The notes under the pieces: model-generated
Database searches by the model: none
Told to the model about the DNA's origin: nothing
The model's input: the letters and a program-made list of their open reading frames with translations, nothing else
Shown: positions 7,518 through 14,180 of the stretch, in pieces
Position numbering within the stretch: position 1 is the stretch's first letter
How the letters are laid out: the number at the start of each line of letters is the position of its first letter
Source of the DNA: Tannerellaceae bacterium
GTDB lineage: Bacteria > Bacteroidota > Bacteroidia > Bacteroidales > Tannerellaceae
NCBI GenBank assembly: GCA_031267205.1
Contig: JAIRZN010000122.1
Location: 1-14,308, forward strand
Length of the DNA stretch: 14,308 nt
Reading direction: 5' to 3'
Translations under genes and position numbers: made by a program

Positions 7518-7546
7518 TTGAGGATACTGATTTTCATGTACATTTG
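7518..7546 (+). promoter_or_regulatory. guaA: Promoter of guaA
   Basis: TTG at 7518-7520, an 18-bp spacer, then TACATTTG at 7539-7546, a full match to the Bacteroidetes -7 box. The predicted start near 7553 leaves a leader of about 19 nt that is A/T-rich and has no Shine-Dalgarno sequence. The leader is too short for a purine riboswitch, and I see no candidate aptamer upstream. Confidence 0.75.
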
Positions 7547-7571
7547 CAGATAAATTCAATAAAAATACCTC

Positions 7572-9092
7572 ATGCTCGAAAAAATAATCATTCTCGACTT
7601 CGGGTCGCAGACAACCCAGCTAATCGGACGGCGAGTCCGTGAGTTAAATACTTACTGCGAAATAGTCCCCTTCAACAAGTTTCCGCACGACGACGCCGGT
7701 ATTAAGGGCGTCATACTCTCAGGCAGCCCGTATTCGGTGTACGACGCCGCCGCTTTCAAGGCCGACCTTACCGCTATCCGCGGGAAGTATCCCGTGCTGG
7801 GCATCTGCTACGGCGCGCAGTACATGGCCTACACCTCAGGCGGTAACGTCGAGCCGGCCGATTCCCGCGAATACGGGAGGGCGCACCTTTGTGTCGTAGA
7901 CGACAGTTGTCCGCTGCTGAAGCATATTGCCGCCGGCTCGCAGGTGTGGATGTCGCACGGGGATACCGTAACAAGCCTGCCGCAGTCGTTCCGCGTTATA
8001 GCAAGCACAAAGAGCGTTGAGATAGCAGCCTACCGCGTGGAAGGCGAACATAGCTACGGCGTGCAGTTTCATCCCGAAGTATTCCATACTGCGGACGGGA
8101 CGCGGCTGCTCGGTAACTTCCTGGATATATGCGGATGCAAGAGGGACTGGACGCCGGCCTCCTTTATCGAATCGACGGTGGCGGAACTACGCAGGCAGCT
8201 TAAGGATGACAAGGTAATACTCGCCCTTTCGGGAGGCGTGGATTCTTCGGTCACGGCCATGCTGCTCAACGCGGCGACGGGCAAGAACCTGACGTGTATA
8301 TTCGTCAACCACGGCCTGCTGCGCAAGAATGAGTTCGAAGATGTTATGAAGGACTACGAGCACCTGGGCCTGAATGTAAAGGGTGTAGATGCAAGCGCGA
8401 AGTTTTACGACGCTCTAAAGGGAGTAACCGACCCGGAGCGTAAGCGCAAGATAATAGGGAAGGGTTTCATCGACGTTTTTAACGAAGAGGCCCTCAAGCT
8501 GAAGGATACTCAATGGTTAGGACAGGGAACGATCTATCCCGACGTCATAGAATCGCTCTCGATAACGGGCGCCGTCATCAAAAGCCACCACAACGTAGGC
8601 GGACTGCCCGAAGGAATGCGCCTCAGGTTAGTCGAGCCGCTAAGGATGCTGTTCAAAGACGAGGTGCGCCGCGTAGGGAAGGAGTTAGGCATGACGCCGG
8701 GGCTGATAAACCGTCACCCCTTCCCGGGACCTGGGCTTGGGATTCGCGTACTGGGCGATGTGACGCCCGAAAAGGTGCGCGTCCTGCAGGAGGCAGACCA
8801 TATATATATGTCGCTGATGCGCGAATGGGGGTTGTACGATTCCGTGTGGCAGGCAGGAGCCATACTGCTGCCCGTGCGCTCGGTAGGCGTAATGGGCGAC
8901 GACCGTACGTATGAGAACGCCGTAGCCTTGCGCGCCGTAACGTCGGCCGACGCCATGACTGCCGACTGGGCGCAACTGCCCTTCGACTTCCTCGCCAAAG
9001 TGTCGAACGAGATAATAAACAAGGTAAAGGGAGTTAACCGCGTGGTTTATGACATAAGTTCCAAGCCGCCTTCCACTATCGAATGGGAATGA
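7572..9092 (+). CDS. guaA: GMP synthase (glutamine-hydrolysing)
   Basis: GuaA converts XMP to GMP using ATP and ammonia released from glutamine, the last step of guanine nucleotide synthesis in the cytosol. At 506 aa it is full length. The class I glutaminase domain (1-190) has the oxyanion segment LSGSPYSVYD (49-58), the nucleophile C79 in GICYGAQ, and H167/E169 in QFHPEV. The ATP-pyrophosphatase domain has the PP-loop SGGVDSS (220-226). The C-terminal dimerisation/XMP-binding domain carries RHPFPGPGLGIR (381-392) and the diagnostic end KPPSTIEWE. The ATG at 7572 fits the promoter 26 bp upstream and the family start (ILDFGSQ at residues 7-13). The gene stops 3 bp before the converging RNA-binding-protein gene. 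All catalytic residues are present. Confidence 0.98.
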   Translation: MLEKIIILDFGSQTTQLIGRRVRELNTYCEIVPFNKFPHDDAGIKGVILSGSPYSVYDAAAFKADLTAIRGKYPVLGICYGAQYMAYTSGGNVEPADSREYGRAHLCVVDDSCPLLKHIAAGSQVWMSHGDTVTSLPQSFRVIASTKSVEIAAYRVEGEHSYGVQFHPEVFHTADGTRLLGNFLDICGCKRDWTPASFIESTVAELRRQLKDDKVILALSGGVDSSVTAMLLNAATGKNLTCIFVNHGLLRKNEFEDVMKDYEHLGLNVKGVDASAKFYDALKGVTDPERKRKIIGKGFIDVFNEEALKLKDTQWLGQGTIYPDVIESLSITGAVIKSHHNVGGLPEGMRLRLVEPLRMLFKDEVRRVGKELGMTPGLINRHPFPGPGLGIRVLGDVTPEKVRVLQEADHIYMSLMREWGLYDSVWQAGAILLPVRSVGVMGDDRTYENAVALRAVTSADAMTADWAQLPFDFLAKVSNEIINKVKGVNRVVYDISSKPPSTIEWE

Positions 9093-9095
9093 AGG

Positions 9096-9932
9096 TCAGC
9101 GCGCCGTAAGGCGTATGCCCGACGCTTCTATTGTAATCACACCATCTTTATACAGCGCGCCGACGGCTTGCTTGAAAGCCTTCTTGCTGCACCCGAAGAG
9201 CGCGTATATTTCGCCCGGGTCGCTCTTGTCGTGTACGGGCAGGAAGCCGCCGTGCGCCTTGAGCGATTCGAGGATGGAGGCGGTTACGCCTTTTACCTTG
9301 CGGTAGCCCGGCGGGGTGAGGCTGACGTCTATCTTTTCGTCCTCGCGTACCGACTTGATGTACCCCTTGAGCCGTTCGCCTTTCTCTATGGAGCGGAACG
9401 TCTCGCTGCGATAGACCAGCCCCCAGTGGAGGTTGTTTATTATGACCTTGTAGCCCATATCCGTCTCGTCCGCTACAAGTAAGCTTACCTCCTGTCCGTG
9501 AACGTAGGCAGGCATTACGTTGTCGAGGTATTTGTCGATGCGGGCGGAGGCTACGATGCGCCCTGTGACGTGGTCGACATGCACGTATACCAAGTACCTT
9601 CGCCCCTCCTGCATGGGAGCCTTCTGTTCGCGGAAGGGGACAAGCAGCTCCTTCATGATACCCCAGTTGAGGAACGCCCCGGTCTGGTTGACCGACCTTA
9701 CCTCCATGAAGCTAAACTCGCCGGCTATGGCCAAGGGGCGCGCCGTTGTAGCAATCACACGGCCCTCGTTATCATGGTAGATGAACACCTCCACCTCGTC
9801 GCCCGGCTTAGTGTTCCTGGGGACATAACGAGCTGGGAGCAATATCTCGACCCCTTCTCCTCCGTCAAGATAGAGGCCGAAGTCCAGATCCTTCACTACC
9901 TTCAACGTATTATACTTTCCGATTTCAAACAT
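9096..9932 (-). CDS. S1-like RNA-binding protein, CvfB/YitL family
   Basis: The frame is open from 10121, but I place the start at the ATG 9930-9932 (MFEIGKYNTLKVV), giving 278 aa. The family begins here, the extra upstream residues are low-quality sequence, and a perfect TAnnTTTG box lies inside the longer frame. The protein matches the CvfB/YitL layout (COG2996): three S1-type beta-barrel domains (about 1-65, 66-138, 145-212), for example LYLDGGEGVEILLPARYVP and GAFLNWGIMKELLVPF, then a winged-helix domain (about 215-278) with GEIYALFGCSKKAFKQAVGALYKDG. Known members bind RNA; S. aureus CvfB affects virulence regulator expression. The target here is unknown. It converges with guaA with a 3-bp gap and diverges from the polysaccharide export genes. 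Confidence 0.9.
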   Translation of the reverse strand: MFEIGKYNTLKVVKDLDFGLYLDGGEGVEILLPARYVPRNTKPGDEVEVFIYHDNEGRVIATTARPLAIAGEFSFMEVRSVNQTGAFLNWGIMKELLVPFREQKAPMQEGRRYLVYVHVDHVTGRIVASARIDKYLDNVMPAYVHGQEVSLLVADETDMGYKVIINNLHWGLVYRSETFRSIEKGERLKGYIKSVREDEKIDVSLTPPGYRKVKGVTASILESLKAHGGFLPVHDKSDPGEIYALFGCSKKAFKQAVGALYKDGVITIEASGIRLTAR

Positions 9933-9951
9933 GCTGTATTCCGTTTTCCCG

Positions 9952-9959
9952 CAAAGGTA
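9952..9959 (-). promoter_or_regulatory. Bacteroidetes -7 box for the CvfB-like gene
   Basis: The minus strand reads TACCTTTG, the most common form of the TAnnTTTG box. Transcription from near 9945 would give a leader of about 13 nt before the ATG at 9930-9932, which supports that start over the longer open frame. No TTG is found at N18, so the -33 element is weak. Confidence 0.6.
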
Positions 9960-10056
9960 CGCCATAATTTTTGATTGTCCGTGCGGCAATATATGGATGA
10001 TTGAATCGTTATAAAGAGCGATATGGTTATAGTTGCATGTATTTGAAAAACAAATT

Positions 10057-10860
10057 ATGAAAATCAAACTTATGTTAGCCGCAGGGCTGATTTGTTTCGT
10101 GACATCTTGCAGTACGCCCAAGGATGTCCTTTATTTCCAGGGAATAGATTCGCTTACGCAGGAGCAAGTGGCCGGTATGAACCGGAATTACACTTCGCGC
10201 ATCTGTCCGGACGATTTGTTGACAATCACCGTCACCGCCTGGGACCCAAGCGTAGTCACACCGTTCAATCCTCCCGCATGGGCATACGCCTCGCAGGGCG
10301 AAGTGAGCGTCACTACCGCAGTGCAGCTTCATACTTACTTAGTCGATACGGACGGCAACATAACCTTCCCCGTAGTGGGTAAAATACAGGCGGCGGGACT
10401 CTCCAAGCAGGACTTTGCAGGACGCCTGCAGAACGAAATATCGCGGTACGTCAAAGACCCCCTCGTAAACGTGCAGATCGTAAACTACAAGGTGAATATA
10501 ATAGGCGAAATCGCACGGCCGGGTACGCTGACCGTACAGAACGAAAGGCTGACTATACTGGACGCTATCGGACGGCAGGGCGACCTGACCATCAACGCCA
10601 ACCGCAAGAACATACTGATAATGCGCGATAACGACGGCGAAAAGGAGTTTGGAAGGATAGACCTCACCGACCCCGCTATCTTCGCCTCCCCTTACTACTA
10701 CCTCAGGCAAAACGATGTCGTCTATATCGAGCCTAACAAGCCGAAGCAGAGGAATTACAACGTAACCCAATCCCAGACCTTCACAGTCTCTATCCTCTCA
10801 ACCATATTGACAACAGTATCCGTGATAACAACCGTTATCGTGGCCTTATCAAAAAAGTAA
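10057..10860 (+). CDS. Polysaccharide export lipoprotein (Wza-like, Poly_export/SLBB)
   Basis: This is the outer-membrane partner of a polysaccharide export channel. I start at 10057 (MKIKLMLAAGLICFVTSC) rather than at an in-frame ATG at 10033, because the later start gives a clean lipoprotein signal with lipobox VTSC (C18). The mature protein has the Poly_export domain (about 48-145: CPDDLLTITVTAWDP, LVDTDGNITFPVVGKI, then DPLVNVQIVNYKVNIIGE). An SLBB-type segment follows (about 146-226: GEIARPGTLTV, TILDAIGRQGDLT, LRQNDVVYIEPN). A hydrophobic C-terminal helix (about 243-265) ends the protein, as is usual in Bacteroidetes members. At 267 aa it has only one SLBB-like unit and is shorter than E. 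coli Wza. It is the first gene of a three-gene operon, 12 bp before the chain-length gene. The upstream 124 bp hold only near-matches to a TAnnTTTG box (10028-10035, one mismatch). Confidence 0.93.
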   Translation: MKIKLMLAAGLICFVTSCSTPKDVLYFQGIDSLTQEQVAGMNRNYTSRICPDDLLTITVTAWDPSVVTPFNPPAWAYASQGEVSVTTAVQLHTYLVDTDGNITFPVVGKIQAAGLSKQDFAGRLQNEISRYVKDPLVNVQIVNYKVNIIGEIARPGTLTVQNERLTILDAIGRQGDLTINANRKNILIMRDNDGEKEFGRIDLTDPAIFASPYYYLRQNDVVYIEPNKPKQRNYNVTQSQTFTVSILSTILTTVSVITTVIVALSKK

Positions 10861-10872
10861 AAACAGATCAAA

Positions 10873-12477
10873 ATGAAGATGGAAACAAAAGACAGCGAAG
10901 TGATAGGACTGAAAAGCATAATCGTGAAGTACATCCTGCATTGGAGACTCTTCCTCATAGTATTCCTCGCCTCCTTCATACCGGCGGTGGCTTACCTTAT
11001 ATTATACCCGCGAACCTACGAGATCATGGCGCGTATACAGATAATGGAAGAACAAGACCTTGGGGGAGCAAGCCTCGGAATGAGCGAGGCAATGGGCCTG
11101 ATGCGCTCGTTCGGGCTGGGGGGAATGGCAAAAGGCGCCGTCAACATAGAAGACGAAATGAGCCTCCTGACATCCAACGCGCTGCTAAGCGAAATGGCTA
11201 ACGACCTGGGCGTAAACGTGGCCTACCGGAGGCCCCTCTCCTTCTACCGCCTGTACGACGACAACCCGCTGCTGCTTACGGCCGATTCCGTAACAAACAA
11301 ACGCCTCAAGGAGCGTGTTAAATTCATCGTGCGCAACAAGGGAGGCGTGATACACGTCAAGACAAAATCGAAACAGTTCGGCAAACACAACTTCACCTTC
11401 ACATCCTTGCCGGCCCTCATCTCGCCTCCCTCCGGGAACTTCACGCTCGACTATGCGCCGGGCGCCGCTAACCTGAAGCCGCAGGACATGGACATCACCT
11501 TCTTCCCCCTAAGCTGGGTCGCCGAGGAGATGGAGGAAGACTTCCTTATAGAAGAACTCTCCAAGACGTCGAACGTCATAGAACTGAGCTGCACCGACTA
11601 CGAGCGGAACCGCGGACTTAATATGCTCGACCGCCTCGTCTGCCTCTACAACGAGGAAACAAGGAGTTACAAAGGCAAAGAGGACATAAAGACAATGACC
11701 TACCTCAACGCGCGGATAGATACCGTAACCGCCTCGCTGAAATCCGTCGAACAGGAAATAGCCGTATACAAAAACCTCAACACACTGACCGACGTAGAGC
11801 ACGACGTCAGCTTCTACGTCGAACAAATGAGGGACGTACAGGTAAAACTTATCGAACTCGAATCGCAATCGCACCTGATCAACATAATGGACCAGTTCGT
11901 CAAAGACCCCCTCAACAAATACAGCCTCGTCCCCGCGCTCCTCAACCAGGAAAGCGAAGGCAACCCCCTCATGCTCTACAATAGCGTATTAGTCGAGAGG
12001 GCGCGAGTGATACAAAACTCCAACAAGGACAACCCGCTCGCAATAAACCTAACCAGCCAGGCCGACCAGCTCAGGGAAAGCGTCTTCTCATCCATCTCCA
12101 ACGTCAGGCAGGCCACCTCTTTGGCTATCGGCGAAGTGAAATCCAAGGAAAAAGCCCTCTTCGACCGCATGGAAAGCTTCCCCGACAAAGAGCGCGACTT
12201 CGTCGAGCTCAAACGCCGCCAGGAAATATTCCAGGGCCTCTACCTTATCCTCCTCCAGAAAAGGGAAGAGACAGCCCTCAGCATAGACCTGAACCGAGAA
12301 CGGGCCAAAGTCCTCGACGCAGCCTTCGTAAAGAAAAAACCCGTCGGCCCGCGCAAGCTCTACGCAGCCCTCGGCATGATAGCGCTCACGCTACTTATCC
12401 CCATCATATACATCTTCTGCAAAGAACAATCAGCCGTTTTACTCAAGGAATACCGCAGAGTAAAAGACCGCACATGA
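10873..12477 (+). CDS. Polysaccharide chain-length determinant (Wzz/GumC-like, no kinase domain)
   Basis: This 534-aa inner-membrane protein sets polymer length and links synthesis to the export channel. It has the Wzz topology: a short cytoplasmic N-terminus, TM1 at about 26-45, a large periplasmic region, and TM2 at about 496-516 preceded by the Pro motif PVGP (490-493). The periplasmic part includes a Gly/Met-rich loop (about 63-90) and long charged helices likely to form coiled coils (about 270-320, 370-470), as in GNVR-type co-polymerases. After TM2 only about 18 residues remain, with no Walker A or Tyr cluster, so this is not a BY-kinase fusion like E. coli Wzc. A separate kinase is not visible in the window. 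The stop overlaps the flippase start as ATGA. The start at 10873 could equally be the Met two codons on. Confidence 0.9.
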   Translation: MKMETKDSEVIGLKSIIVKYILHWRLFLIVFLASFIPAVAYLILYPRTYEIMARIQIMEEQDLGGASLGMSEAMGLMRSFGLGGMAKGAVNIEDEMSLLTSNALLSEMANDLGVNVAYRRPLSFYRLYDDNPLLLTADSVTNKRLKERVKFIVRNKGGVIHVKTKSKQFGKHNFTFTSLPALISPPSGNFTLDYAPGAANLKPQDMDITFFPLSWVAEEMEEDFLIEELSKTSNVIELSCTDYERNRGLNMLDRLVCLYNEETRSYKGKEDIKTMTYLNARIDTVTASLKSVEQEIAVYKNLNTLTDVEHDVSFYVEQMRDVQVKLIELESQSHLINIMDQFVKDPLNKYSLVPALLNQESEGNPLMLYNSVLVERARVIQNSNKDNPLAINLTSQADQLRESVFSSISNVRQATSLAIGEVKSKEKALFDRMESFPDKERDFVELKRRQEIFQGLYLILLQKREETALSIDLNRERAKVLDAAFVKKKPVGPRKLYAALGMIALTLLIPIIYIFCKEQSAVLLKEYRRVKDRT

Positions 12478-13721
12478 CGCTCAACATATCCGGCATGATG
12501 AAAAAACCAATGATGCAAAACTTTGTGTCATTGGTTCTCCTGCAGGGAATAAACTACCTCCTGCCGCTCCTAACCTTCCCCTTCCTCTTCCGCGTGCTGG
12601 AAGTTAAATACTTCGGCCTCGTATCATTCGGGTACACGCTCACGCAATTCTTCGTAATCTTCACCGACTTCGGCTTCAACCTCTCGGCAACCAAATACAT
12701 ATCCATCAACCGCGACAACCGCGAGGCCGTCAACAAATACCTCAACAGCGTCTTCGTATGCCGCGCGCTACTCGCCGCCGCAAGCTTCCTCATCCTCCTA
12801 CTGCTCGCCTGCTTCGTCGAAAGATTCAAGCACGATTCGTGGTTTTACATCTCCTACTTCGGCATCGTCATCGGCAACGCACTCTTCCCCATGTGGTACT
12901 TCCAAGGCATGGAAAAGATGAAATACATCACAGCCTTCAACATCATCGCAAAATCAGTAAGCTTCCTCCCCCTCTTCATCTTCATCCGCGAACCCGGCGA
13001 CTACATCCTGGCGCCCGTCTTTTACAGCGCAGGATACATCCTCGCAGGCCTCATAAGCGTCTACGTCATATACTTCAGGGAAGACATGCAGTGGTTCCTC
13101 CCAGCCGTCAAGGACATCGCCTACGCCTTTTCCGACAGCTTCTCCTACTTCCTCTCGCGCATATCCCTCTCAATGTTCTCAAACATAAACACCTTCGTCA
13201 TCGGCCTCCTCTGCGGCAACACAGCCGTAGGATACTACTCCGCCGCCGAAAAGTTATACTTAGCCTACAACCAATTGCTACTGCCCTTCACCGGCGTACT
13301 CTTCCCGCACATCGCCAAGACAAGGGACGTGCGCTTCTTCAAGCGCATACTCAGCCTCATAGCCCCCATAAACATCGCCCTCCTGGCCATCATACTGCTC
13401 GGCTCGCAATGGCTTATCGACATCATATACGATGAACCGGCCCAGTCGGGCACGCTCGCCGTCTTCCGCATCCTCATATGCGCAAGCTTCCTCGCCGTCC
13501 CCTCCATACTGCTGGGATACCCCTTCCTCGCCGCAATGGGCCACGCCCGATACACAAACTATACGGTCGTCCTCGTCTCCATATTCCACATAACCGGCCT
13601 TGCCGCGCTCGTCCTCTCCAACACGCTAAGCATTTACAGCGTAGCAGCCTTGGTAGTCCTCTCCGAAACCCTCCTCTTCGCCTTCCGAGCCGCAGGCGTA
13701 AAGAAATACCGCCTCCTCTAA
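12474..13721 (+). CDS. Wzx-type polysaccharide/O-antigen flippase
   Basis: This 415-aa protein is almost entirely hydrophobic, with about twelve predicted membrane helices, and fits the Polysacc_synt (MOP superfamily) flippases that move lipid-linked repeat units across the inner membrane. Family features include the N-terminal helix pair with LLTFPFLFRVLEVKYFGLV (about 32-50), FTDFGFNLSATKYIS (63-77), and FPMWYFQGMEKMKYI. The start at 12474 overlaps the chain-length gene's stop by 4 bp, but Met8 or Met9 are also possible since conservation begins near residue 15. Codons end in C far more often than in dnaN, for example long runs of TTC, ATC, CTC and TAC. No polymerase (Wzy) or glycosyltransferase gene follows. 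Confidence 0.9.
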   Translation: MTLNISGMMKKPMMQNFVSLVLLQGINYLLPLLTFPFLFRVLEVKYFGLVSFGYTLTQFFVIFTDFGFNLSATKYISINRDNREAVNKYLNSVFVCRALLAAASFLILLLLACFVERFKHDSWFYISYFGIVIGNALFPMWYFQGMEKMKYITAFNIIAKSVSFLPLFIFIREPGDYILAPVFYSAGYILAGLISVYVIYFREDMQWFLPAVKDIAYAFSDSFSYFLSRISLSMFSNINTFVIGLLCGNTAVGYYSAAEKLYLAYNQLLLPFTGVLFPHIAKTRDVRFFKRILSLIAPINIALLAIILLGSQWLIDIIYDEPAQSGTLAVFRILICASFLAVPSILLGYPFLAAMGHARYTNYTVVLVSIFHITGLAALVLSNTLSIYSVAALVVLSETLLFAFRAAGVKKYRLL

Positions 13722-13793
13722 AGCCCCCCCGCAAGCCATCCCCCAAATCCCGCCGCAATCCTTCCCGCTACGGCAAAGATCCTTCGGGATATT
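13722..13793. other. Spacer after the flippase gene
   Basis: This C-rich spacer separates the flippase stop from the 21-bp array. It contains a small hairpin, ATCC-TTCG-GGAT (13779-13790), with a stable UUCG-type loop but only a 4-bp stem and no T-run, so it is a poor terminator candidate. Nothing else is recognisable. Confidence 0.4.
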
Positions 13794-14129
13794 ACCGGGA
13801 TCCTAAAGTATATTGGCAAGATATTCAAGTATATTGGCAGGATACTGAAGTATGTTACCAATATATTCAAGTATGTTGGCAGGATACTAAAGTATGTTGG
13901 CAATATATTCAAGTATGTTGGCGGGATACTGAAGTATGTTGGCAATATATTCGAGTATGTTGGCGGGATACTAAAGTATGTTGGTAATATATTCGAGTAT
14001 GTTGGCAATATACTAAAGTATGTTGGCAGGATCGCCGGCGAATGTACCGCGATCGCCGGCGAATGTACCGCGATCGCCGGCGAATGTACCGCGATCGCCG
14101 GCGAATGTGCCGCCGGCGATCCTGCCGAG
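13794..14129. repeat. Array of sixteen 21-bp units switching from AT-rich to GC-rich palindromes
   Basis: Sixteen units of exactly 21 bp run without indels. Units 1-11 (13794-14024) are AT-rich: GGC plus a palindromic core plus TGTT. In the middle of this block cores like ATACTGAAGTAT alternate with cores like ATATTCGAGTAT, making a 42-bp higher-order period. Units 12-15 (14025-14108) keep the register but the core becomes GATCGCCGGCGA, and the last unit (14109-14129) is an inverted copy. In both families the dyad centre falls between unit positions 12 and 13, so the symmetry is kept while the bases change. Twenty-one bp is two helical turns and seven codons, and open frames run through both strands; none has a credible start, so I do not call a gene. 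The array may be transcribed by read-through from the flippase gene. Confidence 0.92.
14025..14126. repeat. GC-rich sub-array bounded by a 16-bp perfect inverted repeat
   Basis: GGCAGGATCGCCGGCG at 14025-14040 is exactly the reverse complement of CGCCGGCGATCCTGCC at 14111-14126. Between them lie three identical 21-bp copies with the self-complementary core TCGCCGGCGA. A transcript could form one long bounded stem or several short hairpins. No T-run follows, so intrinsic termination is not supported, though folding could still attenuate read-through into the next gene. Confidence 0.85.
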
Positions 14130-14154
14130 ATTAGCGACAAAATGAGGAATAGCA

Positions 14155-14175
14155 ATGAACTATATTAAAGAGTAA
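14155..14175 (+). other. Six-codon mini-ORF in a duplicated start region
   Basis: ATG at 14155 opens MNYIKE-stop, ending 5 nt before the ATG of the next gene, whose protein begins MNYLKY. The two starts lie in a 15-bp direct repeat, AATAGCAATGAACTA, at 14148-14162 and 14174-14188 (26-bp period). The short frame therefore looks like a duplicated copy of the gene's own start. It may be a translated leader that feeds or competes with the downstream start, or a simple slippage scar. Confidence 0.45.
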
Positions 14176-14180
14176 TAGCA

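Noticed and set aside
6282..7553. A 423-codon rightward open frame with 14-residue repeats (RRTFETS...) through the 42-bp array
   Set aside because: It begins inside the ABC-F gene on the opposite strand, has no start signal or signal peptide, and is open only because the period is a multiple of three. Frames on the other strand are equally open, and substitutions follow palindrome symmetry, not codon position.
7474..7571. Purine riboswitch or leader attenuator before guaA
   Set aside because: The predicted leader is about 19 nt, too short for any aptamer, and no aptamer-like pairing is visible upstream.
10033..10056. Upstream in-frame ATG for the Wza-like gene
   Set aside because: Starting there puts charged residues before the lipoprotein signal; the ATG at 10057 gives a textbook signal and lipobox.
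9933..10121. N-terminal extension of the CvfB-like protein to 341 aa
   Set aside because: The extra 63 residues have no family counterpart, contain the TACCTTTG promoter box of the gene itself, and overlap the start of the divergent export lipoprotein gene.
12758..13435. 225-codon frame rich in Arg, His and Pro overlapping the flippase gene
   Set aside because: It is a +2-frame shadow of a very C-rich membrane-protein gene and has no independent start signal.
13779..13790. Intrinsic terminator after the flippase gene (ATCC-TTCG-GGAT)
   Set aside because: The stem is only 4 bp and no T-run follows.
13718..14155. Leftward open frame beginning MLFLILSLISAGS, then 7-residue repeats
   Set aside because: The start is TTG, the apparent signal sequence is made of array-edge bases, and the rest mirrors the 21-bp repeat. 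No promoter box is seen on that strand.
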